Of a stretch of 14,765 nucleotides of DNA, positions 5,603 through 12,181 are shown piece by piece. Under the pieces are notes generated by a model. It searched no databases. It was not told where the DNA came from and saw nothing but the letters and a program-made list of their open reading frames with translations. Position numbers and translations under genes: made by a program. Source of the stretch: Candidatus Woesearchaeota archaeon (lineage in GTDB: Archaea; Nanobdellota; Nanobdellia; Woesearchaeales; UBA525); NCBI GenBank assembly GCA_003694385.1, contig RFKA01000041.1:1-14765 (forward strand). The letters are read 5' to 3'. Each line of letters opens with the position of its first letter. Within the stretch, counting starts at the first letter, position 1.

Positions 5603-6343
5603 ATGGCGTACGCATTCGCGACTTTCAAGAAAGAGACAATGGCCCGTGCACAAATGCGCGACGCGCCCATCAGTTTCAAGCAAGCTATTGAACTCGCCCG
5701 AAACCTCCGTGGTATGATGAGCGACAAAGCAGAACGGTACTTGGAGAACGTTATTGCGCTGCGGCAGCCCGTCCCCTACACGCGCTTCACAGAAGGCGCT
5801 GGTCACAAGCGAGGCATCGGAGCCGCGAAATACCCTGTGAAAACAGCGAAGGCCTTTAAGGAATTGCTGAAAGCGGCTGTCGCGAACGCAGAGAACCAAG
5901 GACTCGGCACACCCCTCAAAATTATCCACCTCCTGGCGCAGGAAGGCAGCAGGCCTCTCCGGCCAGGACGGAAACGTGGCACTCTCATGAAGCGCACCAG
6001 TATAGAGATAGTACTCGCAGAGACGGATGCTTCACGGAAACAAGCGAAGAAACCAAAGCCAAGATCGAAGGCGGCGAGCCCACCGCCGAAAGCCAGGCCC
6101 AGTCCTGGACCAGCTAAAGCGGCGCAACCACGGTCTCCGGCGAAACAACCATCGACGGAAAAACCAGTAACCGTGGAACAGCCACAAGCACAGGCGCAGC
6201 CCGAGAAGCCAGCACCCCCTCGTAGCGCGCCGGGAGCCGAGCAGAAGATCAGCGGAGAGGAGAAGACTAGCAAGCCAAAAAGCAAGCCGGAGACTGCTGC
6301 ATCCGAAGAGAAAACCGATGAGGTGAAGAAGGATGGCCGTTGA
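5603..6343 (+). CDS. rpl22: 50S ribosomal protein L22 (uL22) with long low-complexity C-terminal tail
   Basis: L22 spans all 23S rRNA domains and its hairpin narrows the exit tunnel. Residues 1-140 are the complete archaeal core: ISFKQAIELARNLRG (23-37), KAERYLENVIALRQPVPYTRF (42-62), GHKRGIGAAKYPVKTAKAF, the NAENQGLGTPLKIIHLLAQEG tip and the closing strand RTSIEIVLAET. Archaeal L22 is about 150-160 aa; here residues 141-246 form an added Pro/Ala/Lys/Gln/Glu-rich tail, strongly basic first and mixed-charge later, probably disordered. It begins directly after the S19 stop and overlaps the S3 start by 11 nt. Confidence 0.95.
   Translation: MAYAFATFKKETMARAQMRDAPISFKQAIELARNLRGMMSDKAERYLENVIALRQPVPYTRFTEGAGHKRGIGAAKYPVKTAKAFKELLKAAVANAENQGLGTPLKIIHLLAQEGSRPLRPGRKRGTLMKRTSIEIVLAETDASRKQAKKPKPRSKAASPPPKARPSPGPAKAAQPRSPAKQPSTEKPVTVEQPQAQAQPEKPAPPRSAPGAEQKISGEEKTSKPKSKPETAASEEKTDEVKKDGR
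6320..6326 (+). promoter_or_regulatory. Strong Shine-Dalgarno for S3 inside the L22 coding region
   Basis: GAGGTGA lies 6 nt before the S3 ATG at 6333 and matches the archaeal anti-Shine-Dalgarno over all seven bases. It is the best such site in the window and decides the S3 start, which lies 11 nt inside the end of L22. Confidence 0.8.
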
Positions 6344-7163
6344 GCGTAAATTCGTCCAGCAGAAACTCAAAGAGTTCCGCATCAGGCAGTTCGTTAGCGG
6401 CCAGTTGAGCAGGGTTGGCCTCTCCGACATTAAGCTCCAGCGAACACCGCTTGGCGACAAGATACTCGTGAAAGCCTCTCGCCCAGGACTCGTTGTTGGG
6501 CGGGCAGGAAGCAACATCCAGAAACTCACAGAAGCGCTCAAGACGGAATTCCGACTCGAGAACCCCCAGATTGAAATTGAGGAGGTTCAGAAAATAGGCC
6601 TTGACGCCAATATTATAGCTGAGATGATTGTGAACAGCCTCGAGCGGTTCGGCAGCCAACGCTTCAAGGGTGTTGGTCACAAATCAATTAACGAGGTCAT
6701 GAGTGCAGGCGCCCTCGGTGTTGAAATCCTTATCAGTGGGAAAATACCAAGCCAGCGCGCACGCACGTGGCGCTTCTACCAAGGCTACTTGAAGAAGAGC
6801 GGCGACGTCGCCATCTCAGGAGTCAATGTCGCGTACAAGACCGCCGTCCTGAAAACCGGGGCCGTTGGCGTCAAAGTGAGCATTATGCCACCAACGACAA
6901 AACTTCCCGACCAAATACTCCTCACAGAACCTGCTGCGCCTACCATGGAAGAAGTGACTGAGCCAGAGACGAAAGCAGAGATGGAGGCTGTCGTTCAGGA
7001 GGCAGAAGCTGCACAGTCAGAGTCTAAGGATGCAAAGTCTGAGAATGCAGCGAAGCCTGCAAAGGCAAAGCAGCCTGTGAAGACAAAGCAGCCTGCAAAG
7101 AAACAGCCAAAGCAGCAGGCGAAAAAATCGAAGCCTAAGAAGGCAGCGACGACTAAGACGTGA
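6333..7163 (+). CDS. rps3: 30S ribosomal protein S3 (uS3) with bipartite C-terminal tail
   Basis: S3 lies at the mRNA entry channel of the small-subunit head. The N-terminal KH domain has the RNA-binding loop GRAGSNIQ (57-64). The C-terminal domain includes GVGHKSINEVMSAGALGVEILISGKI (113-138), QRARTWRFYQGYLKKSG and a strand region ending ISIMPPTT-like near 188. Residues 200-276 are an added tail: acidic Glu/Ala-rich (about 205-237), then strongly basic and Lys/Pro/Gln-rich (238-276) with a repeated KQPxK unit. Archaeal S3 is usually about 210-250 aa. Its TGA stop is part of the GTGA site for L29. Confidence 0.96.
   Translation: MAVERKFVQQKLKEFRIRQFVSGQLSRVGLSDIKLQRTPLGDKILVKASRPGLVVGRAGSNIQKLTEALKTEFRLENPQIEIEEVQKIGLDANIIAEMIVNSLERFGSQRFKGVGHKSINEVMSAGALGVEILISGKIPSQRARTWRFYQGYLKKSGDVAISGVNVAYKTAVLKTGAVGVKVSIMPPTTKLPDQILLTEPAAPTMEEVTEPETKAEMEAVVQEAEAAQSESKDAKSENAAKPAKAKQPVKTKQPAKKQPKQQAKKSKPKKAATTKT
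7067..7102 (+). repeat. 18-bp tandem repeat in the S3 tail
   Basis: Two adjacent near-copies of AAAGCAGCCTG followed by seven bases (7067-7084 and 7085-7102) encode the hexapeptides KQPVKT and KQPAKK. This in-frame duplication suggests that the tail grew by slippage or unequal exchange. Confidence 0.6.
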
Positions 7164-7168
7164 GACAA

Positions 7169-7372
7169 ATGAAAGCGTTCACCGCACTCACAAAGAAGAC
7201 TAACGCGGATCTCGACGCCGCGCTCGCCGAGGCGCAGCTAGAGATTGTCAAACTCAACGCGCAACTCAGCACGGGTTCGGCCGCGAAAGAAGCGGGGAAA
7301 CTCCGCGCCCTCAAACAAAAAGTTGCGCGCATAAAAACCATACAGAACCAACGGAGGAATGCCAAGGTATGA
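7169..7372 (+). CDS. rpl29: 50S ribosomal protein L29 (uL29)
   Basis: L29 is a small two-helix protein near the tunnel exit beside L23. The 67-residue product (MKAFTALTKKTNADLDAAL, then ALAEAQLEIVKLNAQLSTG and a second helix with ALKQKVARIKTIQ) has normal length and pattern. I chose the ATG at 7169 because GTGA, part of the S3 stop, lies 5 nt upstream. An in-frame GTG at 7160 would add M-R-Q. The stop overlaps the eIF1 start as ATGA. Confidence 0.92.
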   Translation: MKAFTALTKKTNADLDAALAEAQLEIVKLNAQLSTGSAAKEAGKLRALKQKVARIKTIQNQRRNAKV

Positions 7373-7683
7373 AGGACATATGCAGCATTACGGGGCTACC
7401 GAAAGAGCTCTCCGTGTTTGACCAAATAGCGCAGGAGGGCCAACGGATAACGGTGGCTCTCGAATCGCGCAAGTTCGGAAAAAAATACACGGTGATACGG
7501 GGAATCAACGAACACGACGTGGATACGAAGGACCTCGCGAAGAAGCTCAAGAGTCGGCTCGCCTGTGGCGGGACGGGGCGGAATGGCGTTGTCGAACTGC
7601 AAGGAGACCACTTGCGGAACGTCAAGGACGAGCTCATCGCGTTGGGGTTCCCACCAGAAACAATCGATGTCGAGGGACGATAA
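7369..7683 (+). CDS. Translation initiation factor eIF1/SUI1 family (aIF1)
   Basis: Archaeal aIF1 binds the small subunit near the P site and secures start-codon choice. The SUI1 fold is clear from about residue 35: RKFGKKYTVIRGI, then KDLAKKLKSRLACGGTGRNG and VVELQGDHLRNVKDELIALGF. Length (104 aa) is usual. The N-terminus reads CSITGLPKELSVF (5-17), where most archaeal homologues have a CxxCGLPKELCVC zinc-knuckle-like motif. Here only C5 remains; T8, S15 and F17 take the other positions. Position between L29 and S17 is typical. It is not Rpp29, which often lies in this same slot. Confidence 0.93.
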   Translation: MKDICSITGLPKELSVFDQIAQEGQRITVALESRKFGKKYTVIRGINEHDVDTKDLAKKLKSRLACGGTGRNGVVELQGDHLRNVKDELIALGFPPETIDVEGR

Positions 7684-7937
7684 TGGAGAAAAAAATACGC
7701 ACACATGGACGCACCTTTACCGGCGTCGTCACAAGTGACCGCATGACTCGCACGGTCACCGTCACGTGGGAGCGCCGCCACTATGTCCCGAAATACCAAC
7801 GTTATGAGCGGCGATTCTCCTCGGTCAAAGCACACAATCCAGACACGATTGATGCGAAGAAAGGCGACACCGTCACTATCATGGAGACCCGGCCCTTGAG
7901 CAAGACGAAACACTTCATCATCATCAAGAAACACTGA
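7683..7937 (+). CDS. rps17: 30S ribosomal protein S17 (uS17), short form
   Basis: S17 is an OB-fold primary binder of 16S rRNA. The core is archaeal/eukaryotic-like: GRTFTGVVTSDRMTRTVTV, RRHYVPKYQRYERRFS, AHNPDTIDAKKGDTVTI and METRPLSKTKHFIIIKK. The usual archaeal protein is about 105-115 aa and opens with some 25 residues holding a CxxxxCPFHG segment. This 84-aa form starts directly at the OB fold. The ATG shares one base with the eIF1 TAA stop. No in-frame upstream extension resembles the missing part, because the other frame is eIF1. Confidence 0.95.
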   Translation: MEKKIRTHGRTFTGVVTSDRMTRTVTVTWERRHYVPKYQRYERRFSSVKAHNPDTIDAKKGDTVTIMETRPLSKTKHFIIIKKH

Positions 7938-7945
7938 GGAGAACA

Positions 7946-8347
7946 ATGAAAGCAGTTAAGGCAAAGATGACGCAGGGCATCCCCGTCGGGGCACTCATCG
8001 CCACCTGTGATAACTCAGGGGCAAAGCTCCTGAAAATCTTCAGCGTCGTCGGTCAAAAAACGCGCAAAGGACGCGTCCCCGCTGCTGGCGTTGGAGACCT
8101 CGTCATGGCGAGCGTTAAGAAAGGCCGCCCCGACATGCGGAAACAAGTCGTGCACGCAGTTATTGTCCGGCAGAAAAGGCCATACCGCCGCCCCGACGGA
8201 ACACACGTGTCATTCGAAGACAACGCCGCCATCGTCCTCAAGGATGATAAGGGCAACCCCAAAGGAACAATTTTCAAAGGACCTATTGCGAAGGAGGCCT
8301 GCACGCGTTGGCCAGCTGTCGCAAAGGTAGCGAGCATGATCCTATGA
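7946..8347 (+). CDS. rpl14: 50S ribosomal protein L14 (uL14)
   Basis: L14 forms part of the subunit interface (bridge B8 region) and is a docking surface for factors. The 133-residue product shows the conserved GALIATCDNSGAKLLKI, AAGVGDLVMASVKKG, KQVVHAVIVRQKRPYRRPDG, the EDNAAIVL loop, KGTIFKGPIAKEA and WPAVAKVAS. Length is normal. GAGGAG at 7936-7941, overlapping the S17 stop, gives a good Shine-Dalgarno 4 nt before the ATG. The stop overlaps L24 as ATGA. Confidence 0.97.
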   Translation: MKAVKAKMTQGIPVGALIATCDNSGAKLLKIFSVVGQKTRKGRVPAAGVGDLVMASVKKGRPDMRKQVVHAVIVRQKRPYRRPDGTHVSFEDNAAIVLKDDKGNPKGTIFKGPIAKEACTRWPAVAKVASMIL

Positions 8348-8724
8348 AACAAGCACACTCAACGAAATGGAAAGCGAGCGTTCAGCCGCGCAAGCAGCGG
8401 AAATACCTCCACAACCTTCCTTATCACAGGCAGGGGAGTCAGTTGTCTGTACACCTCTCGCCCGCTCTCCGGGAGAAACACAAAACCCGCGCACTCCGCG
8501 TAAGGAAAGGTGACAAGGTGCGAGTGCTCCGCGGCACACACAGAGGAAAAGAGGGAATCGTCGACCACGTCGATGTACGTAACGCGCGCATACATGTGAG
8601 CAAAGTCGAGCATGCGAAGCGGGAAGGGGGCACCGCGCCGTACCCCCTCCGTCCGAGTAACTGCATGCTCATCCAACTCGTGGAAGACAAGCGCCGGTTC
8701 GCAAAGAAGGAGGAGAAGAAATGA
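8344..8724 (+). CDS. rpl24: 50S ribosomal protein L24 (uL24)
   Basis: L24 is an assembly initiator that binds the 5' part of 23S rRNA near the tunnel exit. The 126-residue product begins TKWKASVQPRKQRKYLHNLP, the archaeal/eukaryotic (L26-type) N-terminus, and has the KOW motif VRKGDKVRVLRGTHRGKEGIV (about 53-73), then a VEHAKREGG segment and a Lys/Glu-rich end. I chose the ATG that overlaps the L14 stop as ATGA; upstream in-frame residues belong to the L14 coding region. Confidence 0.95.
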   Translation: MKQAHSTKWKASVQPRKQRKYLHNLPYHRQGSQLSVHLSPALREKHKTRALRVRKGDKVRVLRGTHRGKEGIVDHVDVRNARIHVSKVEHAKREGGTAPYPLRPSNCMLIQLVEDKRRFAKKEEKK

Positions 8725-9401
8725 GCAGACACCTCAAACGACTCACCGCCCCCCGGACATGGCCCATCGCGCCGAAGACGACGAAGTTCGTCACGCGTCC
8801 TCAACCCGGCGCTCACGCATTCCGTAATGGCGTGCCGATGAGCATCCTCCTCAGGGACATGCTCGGCCTTGCGCGTACGACCCGTGAAGTAAAGTACATA
8901 CTGCGGACGCAAGAAGTCCTTGTGAACGGGCGGCGCGTTCGTCGCCCCGATGTTCTCGTCGGGCTCATGGATGTCGTGACCTTCCCGAGCACGAAGACGA
9001 GCTACCGCATCCTCATTAATGAACTGGAGAAATTATACGCCCTCCCTATAACGGGGAAAGAGGCGACGTGTACACCCTCAAAGGTCATAAGTAAACGACT
9101 CCTTCCCGGTGGGAAGATGCAGCTTGGTTTTCATAACTCGCGCACGCTCATCGTGGAGAAAGAAGCGGAGAAGGTGCACGTGGGTGATACAATGCTCTTC
9201 ACCGCGCAAGGCGTCAACCACCTCCCGCTCGAGAAAGGAGCGGCAGTCCTCCTCACAGCAGGCAGCCATGTTGGCAAATGCGGCTCACTCAAGAGCCTCT
9301 CCACGAATATCGCGGAAGTTACTGTGGGAAACGAGTGCATTACGACTACGAAACACAACCTCTTCGTCATCGGGAAAGGGAAGCCTGAGATTAAACTGTA
9401 A
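8721..9401 (+). CDS. rps4e: 30S ribosomal protein S4e (eS4)
   Basis: S4e is a small-subunit protein found only in archaea and eukaryotes. The 226-residue product starts MSRHLKRLTAPRTWPI, as the family does, with an S4-type RNA-binding region (about 40-95: VPMSILLRDMLGLARTTREVKYIL, VLVNGRRVRRPDVLVGLMDVV) and a C-terminal KOW-like part (VLLTAGSHVGKCGSLKSL, 176-193) followed by a family-like NLFVIGKGKPEI ending. Overlaps L24 by ATGA. Ten bases separate its stop from the L5 start, the longest gap in the operon. Confidence 0.96.
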   Translation: MSRHLKRLTAPRTWPIAPKTTKFVTRPQPGAHAFRNGVPMSILLRDMLGLARTTREVKYILRTQEVLVNGRRVRRPDVLVGLMDVVTFPSTKTSYRILINELEKLYALPITGKEATCTPSKVISKRLLPGGKMQLGFHNSRTLIVEKEAEKVHVGDTMLFTAQGVNHLPLEKGAAVLLTAGSHVGKCGSLKSLSTNIAEVTVGNECITTTKHNLFVIGKGKPEIKL

Positions 9402-9411
9402 TGGAGTAACG

Positions 9412-9942
9412 ATGGAGCAGAAGACGATTACCATGAACCGCATGCGCGCAATCAGGGTTGAGAAGCTCACGCTCAATGTTGGTGCAGGCAAAGACCAGAG
9501 TCTCATGCAGAAAGCTGAGCGGCTCATTGAACAACTCACCGGGATAAAGCCCGTCAAGACGAGAACACAAAAACGTATCCCTGGTTGGGGCCTGCGCCCA
9601 GGCCTCCCCATCGGGCTCAAACTCACGTTGCGAGGGAAACAAGCGCAGGAACTCATCCCCCGCTTACTCGCCGCAAAAGGACTAACGCTCAAACCATCAA
9701 ATGTTGATGCCGCAGGGAACATTAGCTTTGGCATCCCCGAGTACATCGATATCGAAGGGGCGAAGTACGACCCCGAAATCGGCATCATCGGCCTCCAAGT
9801 ATGCATTACCCTCGAGCGGAGGGGGTACCGAGTGAAACGTCGACGCATTAAGGCTGCTGCTGTCGGGAAACACCACCGCATCAAGCCTGAAGAGGCGATG
9901 CAGTTCATGCAAGAACAGTTCAAAGTGAGGTTTGAACGATGA
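9412..9942 (+). CDS. rpl5: 50S ribosomal protein L5 (uL5)
   Basis: L5 binds 5S rRNA and contacts P-site tRNA in the central protuberance. The 176-residue product shows MNRMRAIRVEKLTLNVGAG (8-26), LIEQLTGIKPVKTRTQKRIPGWGLRPGLPIGLKLTLRG (42-80 in total) and FGIPEYIDIEGAKYDPEIGI. I chose the ATG at 9412 because GGAG at 9403-9406 lies 5 nt upstream. An ATG at 9433 would remove seven residues and is a weaker candidate. The stop overlaps the S14 start as ATGA. Confidence 0.95.
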   Translation: MEQKTITMNRMRAIRVEKLTLNVGAGKDQSLMQKAERLIEQLTGIKPVKTRTQKRIPGWGLRPGLPIGLKLTLRGKQAQELIPRLLAAKGLTLKPSNVDAAGNISFGIPEYIDIEGAKYDPEIGIIGLQVCITLERRGYRVKRRRIKAAAVGKHHRIKPEEAMQFMQEQFKVRFER

Positions 9943-10169
9943 CAACCACTCACCACACAAAAGTCCTCAAACAAATCGGCCACAAGCCAGGCAAGTACAA
10001 GAAATACCTCAAGAACAGTGTTCCCAAACAGCGAGCATTCGGCCGCACAACCAAACGCTGCGAACATTGCGGGAGCATGAACGGACACATCGGGAAGTAC
10101 GGCCTCAACCTCTGCAGGAAGTGCTTCCGAGACTACGCCACAGAACTCGGTTTCAAACAATACCGGTGA
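9939..10169 (+). CDS. rps14: 30S ribosomal protein S14 (uS14), zinc-binding form with N-terminal extension
   Basis: S14 lies in the head of the small subunit. The C-terminal part holds the zinc motif CEHC (41-44) and CRKC (59-62) and the conserved GHIGKYGLNLCRKCFRDYATELGFKQY. Most archaeal forms are about 50-57 aa; this one has 76, with a basic first 35 residues (HKPGKYKKYLKNSVPKQR) before the Zn core. It starts at the ATGA overlap with L5. The stop TGA is part of a GGTGA site (10165-10169) that serves S8, 6 nt before its ATG. Confidence 0.95.
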   Translation: MTTTHHTKVLKQIGHKPGKYKKYLKNSVPKQRAFGRTTKRCEHCGSMNGHIGKYGLNLCRKCFRDYATELGFKQYR

Positions 10170-10175
10170 AGACAG

Positions 10176-10568
10176 ATGAGCCTTAATGACCCACTCGCAA
10201 ACGTCCTCAGCGCCATCAAAAACGCAGAGCAGCGCGGGCAACGAGAGGTACTCACGAAGAACAACTCGACGCTCATACGGCGCGTCCTCGACATCATGAA
10301 AGCCAACGACTATATCGCCGACTATGAAGTCATCCCCGACAGCAGGGGAGGCAGCCTCCGCATTATCCTGAAGGGGAGCATCAATGACGTCGGCGTTATC
10401 AAGCCACGCTACCAAATCCGTCACAAATCCTTCGAGCGCTTCGAGAAGCGCTTCCTCCCCGCAAGGGGTTTTGGCCTCCTCATCGTGAGCACGAACAAAG
10501 GACTCATGACGCACATGCAAGCCCGGGAACAGAACATCGGTGGCACACTCATCAGCTACGTATACTAA
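10176..10568 (+). CDS. rps8: 30S ribosomal protein S8 (uS8)
   Basis: S8 binds helix 21 of 16S rRNA and organises the platform. The 130-residue product has the family start LNDPLANVLSAIKNAEQRG, the DYEVIPDSRGGSLRIIL strand pair, INDVGVIKPRYQIRHKSFERFEKRFLPARGFGLLIVST and GLMTHMQAREQNIGGTLISYVY. Length is exactly typical for archaea. It carries a GGTGA Shine-Dalgarno on the S14 stop. In bacteria S8 represses the spc operon; whether that holds here is unknown. Confidence 0.97.
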   Translation: MSLNDPLANVLSAIKNAEQRGQREVLTKNNSTLIRRVLDIMKANDYIADYEVIPDSRGGSLRIILKGSINDVGVIKPRYQIRHKSFERFEKRFLPARGFGLLIVSTNKGLMTHMQAREQNIGGTLISYVY

Positions 10569-10569
10569 A

Positions 10570-11121
10570 ATGAAACTCGAAGAGATACAGGAAACAATCA
10601 CCCTTCCCGAAGGAGTCACCGCTTCCTACGAGCAGGAGCACCACACGCTCACACTCAAAGGTGAGAAGGGAGAGCTCTCAAGAGTGTTCTTCCACCCGCG
10701 GCTCCTCCTACGTGTCGACGGACAAACTATTACCCTCACGTCTCGCAAGGCGACCTTGCGAGAGAAGAAGACACTCTTCACGTTCGCCTCGCACATACGC
10801 AACATGGTGACGGGCGTGAGTGAAGGCTACACCTGCAAACTCAAAGTGTGCAGCGGCCACTTCCCCATGAGCGTCGCAGTGAAAGGCGACCGCTTCGAAG
10901 TCAAGAACTTCATTGGGGAGAAAGTGCCCCGGACACTCACGCTGAAGCCCGGCGCGGACGTCGCCGTCAACGGCACAGAGATCACTGTCACGGGCTGCGA
11001 CAAAGAGCTCGTTGGCCAAATCGCGGCAGATATCGAGCAGCTCACGCGCCGCCCAGGCTTCGATAGCAGGATTTTCCAAGACGGTATTTTCATCGTCGAG
11101 AAAGCGGGGAAACACACATGA
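10570..11121 (+). CDS. rpl6: 50S ribosomal protein L6 (uL6)
   Basis: L6 contacts the sarcin-ricin loop region near the factor-binding site. The 183-residue product has two L6 repeats: TITLPEGVTASYEQEHHTLTLKGEKGEL, then HIRNMVTGVSEGYTCKLKV, FEVKNFIGEKVPRTLTL and ITVTGCDKELVGQIAADIEQLTR ending RIFQDGIFIVEK. Length is normal. I chose the ATG one base after the S8 stop; there is no clear Shine-Dalgarno, so reinitiation is likely. The stop overlaps L32e as ATGA. Confidence 0.96.
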   Translation: MKLEEIQETITLPEGVTASYEQEHHTLTLKGEKGELSRVFFHPRLLLRVDGQTITLTSRKATLREKKTLFTFASHIRNMVTGVSEGYTCKLKVCSGHFPMSVAVKGDRFEVKNFIGEKVPRTLTLKPGADVAVNGTEITVTGCDKELVGQIAADIEQLTRRPGFDSRIFQDGIFIVEKAGKHT

Positions 11122-11726
11122 CAGACGCACTCGCTATCCGAAAAGAGCAGAAACGCAAGAAGCCAACCTTCGCTCGGCAGGATGCGCACAAAGAACGACG
11201 CATCGCCCGCACAGGTTACCGTCGCCCGAAGGGTCGGCAAAGCAAAATGCGCCTCGCGAAAAAAGGCTACCGCCGCACGCCAAGCCAGGGATATCGGAGT
11301 CCCGTTGCGGCCCGCGGCCTCGACCGGAAAGGACTCATCCCCGTCACGCTAAGCACAAGAGAGGCTCTTAAAGCCCTCGACCCGAAACGAGAGGGAGCAG
11401 TTATTGCCCGGACAGTAGGGGACCGCCGCCGAGAGGAACTCCTACTTTACGCGAAGGAGCTCGGCATCACCGTACTCAACCTCGACGTTGAGCGAACCTT
11501 GCAAGAACTTGCACAGGCCTTTAAGGATCGAAAGCAAGCGAAAGAGAAGAAGACGCTGGAGCAACAGGCAAAGAAGGCTGAGCAGAAGGCAAAGCAGGAA
11601 GCTGAGAAGGCTAAACAGAGGACTGAACCGGCGAAGGTCCCAGAGGAAGCGGCCGGAGATAAGGCCTCAGAAGCAAAGAAACGCGAGGAAGCAGAGAAGC
11701 AAAAAATCCTGACGAAGAAGGTGTGA
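11118..11726 (+). CDS. rpl32e: 50S ribosomal protein L32e (eL32) with charged helical C-terminal tail
   Basis: L32e is an archaeal/eukaryotic large-subunit protein. Residues 1-125 match the family: KKPTFARQDAHKERRIARTGYRRPKGRQSKMR, KKGYRRTPSQGYRSPVAARG, then AVIARTVGDRRREELLLYAKELGITVLNL. The family is usually about 130-150 aa; this protein is 202. The extra part (about 134-202) is almost wholly Lys, Glu, Ala and Gln with no glycine until a short break at 172-181, so a single charged helix or coiled coil is likely. L19e starts three bases past its stop. Confidence 0.95.
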   Translation: MTDALAIRKEQKRKKPTFARQDAHKERRIARTGYRRPKGRQSKMRLAKKGYRRTPSQGYRSPVAARGLDRKGLIPVTLSTREALKALDPKREGAVIARTVGDRRREELLLYAKELGITVLNLDVERTLQELAQAFKDRKQAKEKKTLEQQAKKAEQKAKQEAEKAKQRTEPAKVPEEAAGDKASEAKKREEAEKQKILTKKV

Positions 11727-11728
11727 TG

Positions 11729-12178
11729 ATGAAACTCAAACTCCAGAAACGGCTCGCAGCAGCTCTGCTCAACTGTAGTCCAAAACGCGTCCGCTTTGAC
11801 CCTGCGCAAGTCAACGACATCAAGGAAGGGATTACGAAGTCGGACATGCGCCTCCTCATCACAGACAAGCTCGTCTCGAAACGGCCCGAGAAAGGCGTGA
11901 GCAGGGTGCGAGCTCGGAAGACGAGGGCGCAGAAGCGCAAAGGCCTCCGCCGGGGCCACGGCAGCAAGAAAGGAACGCCAAATGCGAACCACCCACAGAA
12001 GGAACGGTGGATGAGCAAGGTCCGCGTGCAGCGAGCGTTCCTGAAAGAACTCAAGGAGAAAGGACGCATCGCCCTCACAACCTATCGTTTGCTCTACCGG
12101 AAGGCTAAAGGAGGCTATTTCCGGAGCAAACGCCACATAAAACTCTATATTGATGACCAGCGACTCTGGAAGGAATAA
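11729..12178 (+). CDS. rpl19e: 50S ribosomal protein L19e (eL19)
   Basis: L19e is a helical archaeal/eukaryotic protein that reaches toward the small subunit. The 149-residue product begins MKLKLQKRLAAALLNCSPKRVRFDP, with ITKSDMRLLITDKLV, the basic KRKGLRRGHGSKKGTPNA hinge and ALTTYRLLYRKAKGGYFRS. Length is typical. ATG codons at 11726 and 11729 are both possible, as is a GTG at 11723. GGTG at 11720-11723 is best spaced for 11729, and the family starts at that residue. Confidence 0.94.
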   Translation: MKLKLQKRLAAALLNCSPKRVRFDPAQVNDIKEGITKSDMRLLITDKLVSKRPEKGVSRVRARKTRAQKRKGLRRGHGSKKGTPNANHPQKERWMSKVRVQRAFLKELKEKGRIALTTYRLLYRKAKGGYFRSKRHIKLYIDDQRLWKE

Positions 12179-12181
12179 ACC

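Noticed and set aside
7369-7683. Reading this gene as RNase P Rpp29, often found at this place
   Set aside because: The residues CACGGT-like loop (LACGGTGRNG) and VELQGDH identify SUI1/eIF1 clearly.
9285-10619. A 444-codon open frame on the minus strand opposite S4e, L5, S14 and S8
   Set aside because: The opposite strand holds four unmistakable ribosomal proteins. The antisense product shows no family motifs and is explained by GC-rich codon bias that removes antisense stops.
11723-11731. GTG at 11723 as the L19e start
   Set aside because: Two ATG codons follow at once, the GGTG at 11720-11723 is better used as a Shine-Dalgarno, and the family begins at the later Met.
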